Positions 40,209 through 48,460 of a stretch of 48,460 bases of DNA are shown here, in pieces. The DNA is taken from the NCBI GenBank assembly GCA_013697635.1, contig JACCWM010000208.1, forward strand, positions 1-48,460, in the 5' to 3' direction. The stretch's first letter is position 1. Every line of letters starts with the position of its first letter. Source of the DNA: Lujinxingiaceae bacterium. GTDB taxonomy: Bacteria > Myxococcota_A > Bradymonadia > Bradymonadales > Bradymonadaceae. Under the pieces are notes generated by a model that saw nothing but the letters and a program-made list of their open reading frames with translations, searched no databases and was not told the DNA's origin. The position numbers were made by a program, and so were the translations under genes.

Positions 40209-43200
40209 ATGATGGGATCGACGCACCATGCACGACGCATTGAGGCGCTCGAACTGCTTGTCCTTTGCACAACCATAGCCCTGCTCATTGGAGCCTGCTC
40301 CAAACCGGCCACCCCTGAGTTTGCCGAAGACACCACACCCTTTGTCGACGACCTCGAACCGGATTTTCATGGCCTGGTCATGCGTCTCGAGAGCGCCCAA
40401 CCCCTCGTAGACGACGCCTTGGGCTCGCGCGTCGTCGAGGGAGACCCGCTCAGCGACGGCGCAGCCGACGTATTGCTCGCTCGCCTGATCACCCGGCCAT
40501 CGACGCCGTCTGCAAGCCCATCGCTGGCCTCGGACCGCACGCAAGTGTCGCCGTGGGCATTCGACGACGACTCGCTCAAGGTGGCCGACACCCTGGCTGC
40601 GCCCGATTTTCGCACACGGCGTCGGGCAAGCTACATGCCGCTTACGATCACAAAATACGGCCCTGTGGCCACGGTCGAACCCAACACGAAGGTGCGCGTC
40701 GTTTTTTCATTGCCGCTCGCTCAGGCCGGTCGCGCCGACCCTCCGATAACGATCGAGCCCGAAGTCGCCGGAAAGTGGCACTGGGTCGATGTCCGCACCG
40801 TCGAATTCAAACCCGAGGGCGGCTATTTCCCACCGTCGACGCGCTTTGACGTGAGCGTGTCAACCGAGCTCGCCGCGCTCTCTGGGCTCACGTTCGAGGA
40901 GGACCATCGCTGGTCGTTCTCGACCTTCGAGGCGCGTATCATCGAGTACCACCCGCGCGGCAGGACTCGGCCTGAGCCGCTGCTCGTGCTCGCCTTCAAT
41001 ACCCTTGTCGAGGCCGACGATCTCATGCTCTCGCGGCTCACGATCACCTCGGACACCGGCGCTCCGCTGACCGCTCGACGCGCATCACCCGAGCGTCTTC
41101 GCGAGGATCCCAGCGCGCGCCAATTCATCAGAAACCTCGCACCGGGTACATGGATCGCGATCGAGCCCGACGGCCGCCTCGCCGGCAACAGCGCGGCCAG
41201 CGTCTACTTTCACCCCGATCTCTTCAACCCCACTGCGACCACGGCCCGACCCTCCTCCTTTTTCTTCAGGACCGCCCCGGCCTTTGAATTTCTCGATGCC
41301 CAGTGCGGCGATCGCGAAGACGCGAGCTGCCAGGCCATTGGTTTTCCAAGTGACTGGACGAGCTACGCCTACCAATTGAGATTCTCCACCCCTATCGACC
41401 CGGAGCACTTCGACCCAACAAGCGTTGTCATCGAGCCACCCATTGCCGGATCGAGCGTGCAGATCGTCGACGGCCTCTTACATGTCATCGACATCAGCCT
41501 GGCCCAGGGCCGCCACACGATCACGGTGCCCGCTACACTGCAAGACATATACGGCCAGGCTCTTGGCAAGGCGCTCACCCACGACTTCGAGCTCTACGCT
41601 CACCCCCTCGAGCTTCTCGCGCCGACCGACGCCATTGTGACCTTGAATCCCAACGAGCCACGCAGCCTGCCGATCTGGACGGCGGGGCTCTCGTCGGTAG
41701 GCGTAAGCTTTGAAAAAGTCGCGCCCGCCGATCTGCGCGCCACGGTCAAGCCCCTGCGCGATAACCGCGTGACCAGCATAAAGACCAATGCCTGGGACGG
41801 CGCCCTCACCCGCGTCGAGCTCGACCTTGGTGAGTTCATCAACGAGAACAGCCGCCATGGACTCTTGACCATCGATCCACGCACGGTCCTCGACGAGCGA
41901 CGGTATCCGCCAGAGGCCTTCCAGACCTGGCTTCGCACGGCGCCCTATGTGCGCATCGCCGTGCAATTTACCCACATCGGCCTTGACGCCTTCACCGATC
42001 CCGCCAGCGAGACGACCTATGTCTGGGCAACCTCGCTCGTCGACAACAAGCCCCTCGCAGGCGTCGAGCTCGTCTGGCGCGAGGTCACCGTCGGCACCAC
42101 CGACGCCCACGGATACGCCCGCTTGCCCGGGCTGAACCGCCTCGAGGGCACCTCGAGCCTGCTGACCGGGCGCCTGGTCGATGACACCGCCGTGCTCGAT
42201 CTGGCGGGCCTCAATCTTGGCAAGGTCAGACAGCCCAAAGCCGCCCCCGAGTTTGCCTGGCACATCTTCGATGATCGCCAGAGCTATCGCCCCGGCGAGC
42301 ACGTTCACCTCAAAGGATGGCTTCGACGCTTGAGCGGCACCGATCGCCGCCGCGCAACGCTGGCCACCGACATCGAGGCCGTCGACATCGTCGTCGCCGA
42401 CGCCCAAGCGACCGAACTTGGCCGCGCCCGCGTCGCGCTCAACGATCTGGGAGGCTTCGACCACAGCTTTGCGCTGCCCGTGAGCGCACAACTTGGCCAG
42501 GCCAGAGTCAGCTTCCAGGCCGTCGAAAGCCTCGACAGCCCTGTACACCGCCACAGCTTTCGCATCGACGAGTTTCGCCGCCCCGAGTTCGAGGTCACGG
42601 CCCGCCCGAGCAGCGGCCACTACGTGGTCAACGATACGGCCCGCCTGGAGTTGAGCGCGCACTACTTCACCGGCGGCGGCCTGCTCGGCGCGCCGGTCAC
42701 CTGGCAAGTCTCCCAACAACCCGCGCGCTTTGTCCCCCCCAACCACGCCGACTTTCACTTCGGCCGCCTGCCCGACAACGACGACAGCAACGACGACAGC
42801 AACGACGACACGACACCTGCCACCATACCTTTGCCCCTCACGCTCGAGTCCAAGACCGACACCCAGGGCAACCACGTCGCCGCGCTCCACCTCGACGCCA
42901 TTTATCCGCGCCACCCGGTGCTGGTCACGGCCAGCCCCACGGTCACGGACGTCAATCGCCAGATGCGTCCGGCCGAGTTCACCATGCTCGTTCACCCGGC
43001 GGCCAATCACATCGGCCTTCGCGCCCGGCGCGGATTTCTGCGCGTCGGCGAGAAGATCGAGGTCGACGCGGTCGTCACCGACGTCCACGGCTCACGCCAG
43101 GCTGGGCGCGCGATCACCATGCGCCTGGTCGGCCCGATCGGCGCAAAGGACCAACCCGCGGCCAACGCCACGCGCTGCGAGACACGCTCGCTCGCCATCG

Positions 43201-46200
43201 AACCGGTGAGCTGCACCTTCGAGCCACGCCAGGGCGGCACCTACCACCTCGTCGCCGAGGTCGAGGATATCCTTGGCCGGCTCAGCCAGAGCACGACCAC
43301 GCTCGAGGTCGTCGCCACCGCGGCCGACGCGCCCACCCAAAGCGCTCCCAATCGCCTCAATCTGCTCGCTCAGCGCGCCCATTACAGCCCCGGCGACACC
43401 GCCCAGATCCTCGTGCTAGCCGGCGTCCAAAGCGCCCACGGCGTCGCCACCGTGGGCAGCGGCGAGCTGATCGAAACCCATCATTTCCGCATCGAAGATG
43501 GCCACCACATTCTGGAGTTTCCGCTCAGCGATCGCCACGCCCCCAACACCCGTGTCCACGTCACGATCGCCGCCTCCTCACCACGACCGATCGCCGCGAC
43601 GTCCTCGATCGAGCTCGAGGTGAGCGCCCGCGAGCATGCCCTCGAGCTCACCCTCACCCCGGCCGAAACCTCGCTTATGCCGGCCGCCTCGACACGCGTC
43701 GAGCTGCTCGTTCGCGACAGCGCTGGGCGTGCCGTGCCCAATGCCGATGTCGCCCTGTGGGTCGTCGACGAAGCCGTGCTTGCCTTGACCAACTACGAAT
43801 TGAGCCACCCCCACGAGGTCTTCTTCGCGCGCCAGCCCTCCTTTGCGCTCGACTCGGCCCATCTGCGAAACCAGGTTTTCTCGCCAGCAAACGACGATCT
43901 GCACGCCCTGCTGCTCGCGCGCCTTCGCGGCGATCGCACCCAGTTCAAAATCGAGGGCCGCGACAGAAAGCGCGTCAGCGGCCCGCTCACCTACAGCCTT
44001 CCAGACACGGCCGCCAAAGCTTTGCCCGCCAAGAAACCGGACCCGATGGCTGAGCGATTTTCGCGTGCATCCAGGCGAGCTGACGACGTCTCCAACCAGA
44101 TCACCTTCGGTGACGACAAGCCGGCCCCCAAGGAATCAAAAATTTTGAAGAAGCTGTTCGGCGGCCGAACCGGCGAACGGTTTTCCAAACCCCAAGACGC
44201 CGTATACAGCCTGGTCGATATTGATGAACCCCGCCCTCAAGCAACTCCCGTGTTCCCGATCCTGAAGGCCTCGGGCGCCCATTTGCCAAACACGCGACCG
44301 AGTCCAACGCCGACCCCACCCGTCATCGAGGAGTTTGCGGCCGCGCTCGACCCGATCGCACTTCGCCAGGACTTTGGCGCACTCGTCGCCTTCTCACCCT
44401 CGCTTCGCACCGACGAGCACGGGCGCACCCACCTCGACGTCACGCTTCCCGACAGCATCACACGCTACCGCGTGATGGCCGTCGCAGCCGCCGGCGAGAC
44501 ACGTTTTGGCAAGGCGGAATCCACGATCACAGCGCGCCTCGAGCTGATGGTTCGCCCCGCCCTGCCCCGCTTCCTGACCGCCGGCGACCGCTTCGAGCTG
44601 CCGATCGTCGTGCACAATCAAAGCGATCGTGAACACCAGGTCGACGTCGCCGTTCGTGTTCAAAACCTTGTACTCAGCGGCCCTCACGGCCGCCGCGTCA
44701 GCGTGCCGGCCGGCGACCGCGTTGAAGTGCGCTTCTCGGCTCGCGCCGACCAGAGCGGCCCGGCCCGCGTCGATGCCGTTGCCGCCATCGGCTCGCTCTC
44801 GGACGCCGCCTCGACACCGCTCACCGTCTATGCCCAGCGCGACGCACCCGAGGTCGTCTACGGCCAGCTCGACGACGCCCCGACGGCTGTGCTCATCGAG
44901 CTACCGCGCTCGAGCGATGGCGAGGTGCTCGCTGGCGCCATCGAACTGTCCGCCTCCTCGAGCGTGATGCAAGACCTCTCCGACGCCGTGCTCTACCTGA
45001 TCAAATACCGCTACGATTGCACCGAACAAATCGCCTCGCGCCTGCTCGCCATCACGGCCGCGCGCGAGCTGATCGATCCCAAGCTTCGCCACGAGGGCCT
45101 CGATCTCGACGAGATCGTCGCCCGCGACATCGCCACACTGAGCTTGCGCCAACAGCCACGCGGTGACTTCGGCCTGTGGCGAAAACATGGCCCTCCCTCG
45201 CCGTTCTCCAGCATTCATGCGGTCCATGCGTTGTTCATGGCCAAAGAGAATGGCTACGAGGTGTCGACCGAAGTGCTCTTGGGCGGGCAAGACTACGTCA
45301 ACCTCGTCGCCGATTATCGAGACTTGGCCGAACGCCACCAGAGCAGCACGGCGCGCGCCTATGCGCTCTATGTGCTCGACGTCATGGGCATGCCCAAAGC
45401 CCAGCCCGCACTGGAGATGCTCTCGACCACGCGCTACGGAATCTTCAACCGCGTGCTGCCCGTCGACAGCCTGGCCTGGCTATTTATCGTGCTCTCCAAC
45501 TCCCCGGAGCACCGCACCAATCCGGCCACCATTGCCCTTCGAGACCACCTGCTTACCCGCATCGTGCGCGATGGCCAAAGCGCCCACATCAACGAACCGA
45601 TCGGCCACGACAACCACTTCGCCCTTCGCTCACGCGGGCGCGCGCCGGCCGTGGTGCTCCAAGCGCTGATGGCCAGCGAGCCCACCAGCAAGCTCATCGA
45701 GCCCCTCGTGCACGGCCTGCTCGCCAGCCGCGAGAACGGCCGCTGGGACAACACCCAGGAGAACGCTTTCGCCGTGCTCGCCCTCTCGCGCTACTTTCGC
45801 CAATTCGAACACTCCACTGGCCGCATCGATCTGCAGGCCTGGGCCGGCCACACCCCGATAGCCGAGCACGGCTTCGTCGGCCTGACCACCCGAGCGCTCC
45901 CGATCTTCACCCTGCCCCTTGACGACGAAGCCCTCGCCAGCTCAGCGCGCGTCGTGCTCCAAAAGCGCGGCCGCGGCCGCCTCTACTACCGCCTGGCCAT
46001 GCACCACGCCCCCGAAGACCACAAGATCGCCTCCGAGAACAACGGCATCTCCGTGATCCGCCACTTTGAGCCACTTGACGCGCTCACCGACGTCACCCGC
46101 GACGAGGACGGCACCTGGCGCTTTCGCGCCGGCGCCCGCGTGCGCGTCAATCTCACCATAATCGCCTCCGCCATGCTCGACCACGTCGCCCTGGCAGACG

Positions 46201-46448
46201 CCCTGCCCGCCGGCCTCGAGATCGTCCACACGGCTGCGCACAACCACCCCTGGTTCGACCACGAACAGCTCTCCGAGCGCGGCGCCCAGGTCTTCGCCAC
46301 CGCGCTCAAGATCGGCCCCCACAACTACAGCTACATCACACGCGCCACGACCCCTGGACACTTCTTTGCCGCCCCGGCCCACGCCGAGCAGATGTACAAC
46401 CGCGACCACAATGGCCACAGCGCCACCGACGTGGTGATTGTGTATTGA
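40209..46448 (+). CDS. Bacterial alpha-2-macroglobulin lipoprotein with thioester
   Basis: This 2079-residue protease-trap protein has a lipobox LIGAC (Cys30). It has multiple macroglobulin domains, including the MG signature YRPGEHVHLKGWLR (about 695-708). A low-complexity insertion (about 1270-1390; Lys/Pro-rich) probably contains the bait region. DYRVMA-like strands (ITRYRVMAVAAAGETRFG) are the typical ANA/MG10 block, and the thioester CTEQ occurs in YRYDCTEQIASR (Cys about 1604) within the alpha-helical TED domain. Upon bait cleavage the thioester would covalently capture a protease in the periplasm. At about 2080 residues it is longer than the usual 1500-1650 of YfhM-type proteins. The family's usual partner PbpC is absent nearby. 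AAGGATGAG precedes two adjacent ATGs; the first is taken. A repeated GACGACAGCAAC tract occurs at about 42778-42806 (Asp-Asp-Ser-Asn units). Confidence 0.93.
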   Translation: MMGSTHHARRIEALELLVLCTTIALLIGACSKPATPEFAEDTTPFVDDLEPDFHGLVMRLESAQPLVDDALGSRVVEGDPLSDGAADVLLARLITRPSTPSASPSLASDRTQVSPWAFDDDSLKVADTLAAPDFRTRRRASYMPLTITKYGPVATVEPNTKVRVVFSLPLAQAGRADPPITIEPEVAGKWHWVDVRTVEFKPEGGYFPPSTRFDVSVSTELAALSGLTFEEDHRWSFSTFEARIIEYHPRGRTRPEPLLVLAFNTLVEADDLMLSRLTITSDTGAPLTARRASPERLREDPSARQFIRNLAPGTWIAIEPDGRLAGNSAASVYFHPDLFNPTATTARPSSFFFRTAPAFEFLDAQCGDREDASCQAIGFPSDWTSYAYQLRFSTPIDPEHFDPTSVVIEPPIAGSSVQIVDGLLHVIDISLAQGRHTITVPATLQDIYGQALGKALTHDFELYAHPLELLAPTDAIVTLNPNEPRSLPIWTAGLSSVGVSFEKVAPADLRATVKPLRDNRVTSIKTNAWDGALTRVELDLGEFINENSRHGLLTIDPRTVLDERRYPPEAFQTWLRTAPYVRIAVQFTHIGLDAFTDPASETTYVWATSLVDNKPLAGVELVWREVTVGTTDAHGYARLPGLNRLEGTSSLLTGRLVDDTAVLDLAGLNLGKVRQPKAAPEFAWHIFDDRQSYRPGEHVHLKGWLRRLSGTDRRRATLATDIEAVDIVVADAQATELGRARVALNDLGGFDHSFALPVSAQLGQARVSFQAVESLDSPVHRHSFRIDEFRRPEFEVTARPSSGHYVVNDTARLELSAHYFTGGGLLGAPVTWQVSQQPARFVPPNHADFHFGRLPDNDDSNDDSNDDTTPATIPLPLTLESKTDTQGNHVAALHLDAIYPRHPVLVTASPTVTDVNRQMRPAEFTMLVHPAANHIGLRARRGFLRVGEKIEVDAVVTDVHGSRQAGRAITMRLVGPIGAKDQPAANATRCETRSLAIEPVSCTFEPRQGGTYHLVAEVEDILGRLSQSTTTLEVVATAADAPTQSAPNRLNLLAQRAHYSPGDTAQILVLAGVQSAHGVATVGSGELIETHHFRIEDGHHILEFPLSDRHAPNTRVHVTIAASSPRPIAATSSIELEVSAREHALELTLTPAETSLMPAASTRVELLVRDSAGRAVPNADVALWVVDEAVLALTNYELSHPHEVFFARQPSFALDSAHLRNQVFSPANDDLHALLLARLRGDRTQFKIEGRDRKRVSGPLTYSLPDTAAKALPAKKPDPMAERFSRASRRADDVSNQITFGDDKPAPKESKILKKLFGGRTGERFSKPQDAVYSLVDIDEPRPQATPVFPILKASGAHLPNTRPSPTPTPPVIEEFAAALDPIALRQDFGALVAFSPSLRTDEHGRTHLDVTLPDSITRYRVMAVAAAGETRFGKAESTITARLELMVRPALPRFLTAGDRFELPIVVHNQSDREHQVDVAVRVQNLVLSGPHGRRVSVPAGDRVEVRFSARADQSGPARVDAVAAIGSLSDAASTPLTVYAQRDAPEVVYGQLDDAPTAVLIELPRSSDGEVLAGAIELSASSSVMQDLSDAVLYLIKYRYDCTEQIASRLLAITAARELIDPKLRHEGLDLDEIVARDIATLSLRQQPRGDFGLWRKHGPPSPFSSIHAVHALFMAKENGYEVSTEVLLGGQDYVNLVADYRDLAERHQSSTARAYALYVLDVMGMPKAQPALEMLSTTRYGIFNRVLPVDSLAWLFIVLSNSPEHRTNPATIALRDHLLTRIVRDGQSAHINEPIGHDNHFALRSRGRAPAVVLQALMASEPTSKLIEPLVHGLLASRENGRWDNTQENAFAVLALSRYFRQFEHSTGRIDLQAWAGHTPIAEHGFVGLTTRALPIFTLPLDDEALASSARVVLQKRGRGRLYYRLAMHHAPEDHKIASENNGISVIRHFEPLDALTDVTRDEDGTWRFRAGARVRVNLTIIASAMLDHVALADALPAGLEIVHTAAHNHPWFDHEQLSERGAQVFATALKIGPHNYSYITRATTPGHFFAAPAHAEQMYNRDHNGHSATDVVIVY

Positions 46449-46460
46449 AAAACGCCAGGC

Positions 46461-47213
46461 TCATCGGCGCAAGTAGCGAGACACCAGCTCCCCGAGCTCG
46501 AACTCCTCGGCCCCGATCCCCTCTTCAAGCCCACCGCTCACGATCAACTCCTGCACTCCAAAGCGCGCCATCGCCTCGACCATCGCCGTCGGACTCTGCG
46601 GATAACGCGCCCCAATGCGCTCCACGAGCGCCTGCACCAGCCGCTCCCTGACCAGCTCGGCACTGGCAGCATCCCCGGCCTTGGCTACGGACGCCGGCTT
46701 TGCCACCTCGTCTTGAGCCCCCTCGAAAAACCGATAATTCCTCGACACCTCACGCCGCATGGCCCTTTGCCCCGCGAGCACGATGCCCGCCGGCTCTTCG
46801 CTGACTTTGCTCGGCGCTGGTATTTTTGCCGACTCCGCCTCACCAACCCCATACTCAGCGCAAGCCTGCTCCAAAGCCGCCGCCTCGACCAAAATGCCCT
46901 CGCGGCGCAAATAGCGGCGCTCGGTGCCCATGACCACCACGCGCACCGAAGAGTTGCGCGAGGCAAGACGCGTGACGCGGCTGTCACCGGCTGGTAGAAA
47001 GACCAGGTGATCAAACTCCAAACAGCGCAAGCACGTGGGCTTCCACCGCTTGCCGTCGGCCTCGTAGCCGGCAAGATCCTGACGACGCTTTTTCAACGCC
47101 TTGCCACACGACCAACACGGCTGGTTTCGCCGGACACGCCAAACGACCAGGTCACCTTCGAGCCAGGGACCTTTTTGAGCAAACCCCTTGTTTTTCTTTC
47201 GCCGGGTGGTCAT
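46461..47213 (-). CDS. DUF2293-family protein
   Basis: This 250-residue, basic, soluble protein has two zinc-binding-like Cys pairs near the N terminus (CWSC at about 33-36 and CLRC at about 61-64). HLVFLPAGDSRVTRLASRNSS and RRYLRREGILVEAAAL follow, the blocks I associate with DUF2293 (PF10056). MRREVSRNYRFFEGAQ lies near residue 150. The C-terminal third is helical, with ARYPQSPTAMVEAM, and ends RYLRR. DUF2293 proteins are conserved but functionally uncharacterised; a nucleic-acid role would fit the basic, Cys-pair start. It converges with the macroglobulin gene (12 bp between stops) and is divergent from the DUF2791 ATPase gene, with 109 bp between the two start codons. Confidence 0.8.
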   Translation of the reverse strand: MTTRRKKNKGFAQKGPWLEGDLVVWRVRRNQPCWSCGKALKKRRQDLAGYEADGKRWKPTCLRCLEFDHLVFLPAGDSRVTRLASRNSSVRVVVMGTERRYLRREGILVEAAALEQACAEYGVGEAESAKIPAPSKVSEEPAGIVLAGQRAMRREVSRNYRFFEGAQDEVAKPASVAKAGDAASAELVRERLVQALVERIGARYPQSPTAMVEAMARFGVQELIVSGGLEEGIGAEEFELGELVSRYLRR

Positions 47214-47322
47214 CGTCGCAAAACCCTCGGTCTCCTAAAACCAGCGTTGGTTATTTTACCTGTATTTGTTATCGACAAAAGAGGCGTGATTGTTGCGCAC
47301 GATTTTGGCTATGGAGCGCCAC
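47214..47322. promoter_or_regulatory. Divergent intergenic region with weak plus-strand promoter candidate
   Basis: The 109-bp AT-richer region separates two divergent genes and must hold both promoters. On the plus strand TTGGTT (47247-47252) and TATCGA (47270-47275) are 17 bp apart, a weak match. The start codon at 47323 has GGAG at 47313-47316. I could not choose a minus-strand promoter. Confidence 0.3.
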
Positions 47323-48460
47323 ATGACAAAAGAGATCAAGACCATGAGCGCCTCGCTGCGCGCCTCGCTGGTGCTGGAGGCGATGCGCCTTGGCGTCGTA
47401 CCCGCCGCTGACTTGAGCGGCTACACGGTCGGCCGCGAACGCGAGGCGGCGCGCATCGAGGCCGATCTCGATCAGGTCGAGCGTGACGGCGGCGCCGTGC
47501 GCGCCTTTTTGGCCGATTACGGCGTCGGCAAGACCCACCTGCTCGAACACCTTCAACACCAGGCAGCCCAGCGAAATTTTCTCACCGCACGCGTCGTGCT
47601 CGACGCCCGTGAGGCCGCCCCCAGCCATCCCCAGCGCGTCTACCGCGCGCTGGTGCGCTCGCTTCGCTACCCCGAGCGCCCCCTCGAAGAGGGCGCAGGC
47701 CTTCGCCCCCTGCTCGAAAAAGCCGTCACCAACGACCAGGCCCGCGCCGACTTCGAGGTCGGCACCAAGCTCGCCGGCCGCTCGCTTCGCGAACGCCTCG
47801 ACGATGGCATGCACCTCTATCTCACACCCGCCCTGAGCTACTTCGAAGAGCTCACTGGCTCCAACGCCGGCCCCGACGACGCAGCCACCCTGGCCCTCTT
47901 GCTCGACTGGCTCGAAGGCCATCCCACCGTCTCCAACCAGGACATCGACTCCCAGCTCTCGCGCCGCATGCGCGGCAGCCACCGCATCTACAGCCTCAAA
48001 GACTATCGCCCCTGGGCACGCATCTACGCCTACCTGATCAGCGGCATCGCCCGCCTCGCAAACCAGGTCGGCTACGCCGGCCTGGTCATCCTGCTCGACG
48101 AGGCCGAGTTCTACGCACTGCTCTCCTCCGAGAACCGCGAATACGCCCGCTACCTCTTCAAAGCCTTGAGCTGCGCCGCCGTCGGCACCGACATCGTGCC
48201 CTTCGAAGCCGAAGAACTCGAGCGCGGCGGCTACGGCATCCTCCAGGAGCTCCCCACCCGCCACAGCGATCGCTCCTCGCTCTACACCGTCTTCGCCATG
48301 ACCCCCAACGCCGCCGGCATCGAAATCCTCGAACAAGCCGTGCCACCCGGCTCGATCACCGAGATCGCCCCCTTCGCCGGCCCCCAATACGAAGAGCTCG
48401 TCGCCCGCATCTGCGGCTTCTACAGCGACGCCAGCCTCGACTGGAACTTCCCCCCCAAAG
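47323..48460 (+). CDS. DUF2791 / BrxC-BrxD-type P-loop ATPase (partial, runs off the window)
   Basis: A continuous reading frame of 379 codons runs to the end of the window with no stop. The start (ATG at 47323) has GGAG 6 nt upstream; an in-frame ATG at 47311 has none. The N-terminal block LRASLVLEAMRLGVVPA, then GYTVGRERE and RAFLADYGVGKTHLLEHL (Walker A), is the DUF2791 signature as found in BREX ATP-binding proteins and in ter-associated ATPases. Walker B is GLVILLDEAEFYALL. These proteins usually have about 400-450 residues, so perhaps 50-100 residues are missing. It is probably a regulatory or DNA-coupled AAA+-like ATPase in a defence or stress cassette whose further genes lie outside the window. 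Confidence 0.82.
   Translation, partial: MTKEIKTMSASLRASLVLEAMRLGVVPAADLSGYTVGREREAARIEADLDQVERDGGAVRAFLADYGVGKTHLLEHLQHQAAQRNFLTARVVLDAREAAPSHPQRVYRALVRSLRYPERPLEEGAGLRPLLEKAVTNDQARADFEVGTKLAGRSLRERLDDGMHLYLTPALSYFEELTGSNAGPDDAATLALLLDWLEGHPTVSNQDIDSQLSRRMRGSHRIYSLKDYRPWARIYAYLISGIARLANQVGYAGLVILLDEAEFYALLSSENREYARYLFKALSCAAVGTDIVPFEAEELERGGYGILQELPTRHSDRSSLYTVFAMTPNAAGIEILEQAVPPGSITEIAPFAGPQYEELVARICGFYSDASLDWNFPPK

Noticed and set aside
42317-44053. 578-codon open frame inside the macroglobulin gene
   Set aside because: It is an Arg/Pro/His-rich antisense-like shadow of the macroglobulin reading frame, typical for GC-rich DNA; the macroglobulin frame has clear domain signatures.

Overview
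The window is about 48.5 kb of GC-rich bacterial DNA. It is packed with exported lipoproteins carrying Asp-, Glu- or Asn-rich linkers, PknB-type Ser/Thr kinases, Cys-rich repeat proteins and at least two MYXO-CTERM-like C-terminal tails. This combination points to a myxobacteria-like lineage (Myxococcota, possibly Bradymonadia). The assignment is inferred from protein style only: there is no rRNA, tRNA or ribosomal protein gene in the window.

Layout. 1-310: non-coding DNA with a hairpin and four degenerate 44-bp tandem repeats. 310-5756 (minus): a series running from an Ig-repeat/lamin-tail surface protein through a membrane pseudokinase and a METTL25-like methyltransferase to a remnant of a DUF2064 glycosyltransferase-like gene. 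5982-9843 (plus): a thermonuclease-fold lipoprotein, a MYXO-CTERM-tailed secreted protein and a PknB-type receptor kinase, closely packed. 9922-20101 (plus): four large lipoproteins (Cys-rich Ig repeats plus RCC1 propeller; two paralogous large lipoproteins; a very acidic lipoprotein) bounded by strong terminators. 20298-21802: a translationally coupled GNAT acetyltransferase and nitrilase-family hydrolase. 21941-26428: a 1495-residue P-type ATPase with a degenerate first half. 26439-27794 (minus): a SpoIID-domain gene cut by one in-frame TGA. 28089-29153: a CAP-domain lipoprotein. 29180-33043 (minus): SDR dehydrogenase, 17-repeat Cys-rich lipoprotein, upp. 33172-38291: an unknown lipoprotein converging on a zinc-ribbon/transmembrane/Fam20C-like kinase, and a DUF3137 membrane protein. 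38412-46448 (plus): a CBM48-esterase lipoprotein and a thioester alpha-2-macroglobulin. 46461-48460: a DUF2293 gene divergent from a DUF2791 (BrxC/BrxD-type) ATPase that runs off the window.

Most genes appear to serve the cell envelope: surface display, trapping of foreign proteases, envelope hydrolysis and trans-envelope phosphorylation signalling. Three kinase-fold proteins of different type lie within 36 kb: an active-looking PknB kinase, a pseudokinase and a Fam20C/Four-jointed-like kinase predicted to face the periplasm. The sharpest single observation is the in-frame TGA in the SpoIID gene, which falls exactly where an internal repeat has a conserved cysteine. The right edge may be the start of a BREX-like or other defence locus, but only one of its genes is visible.
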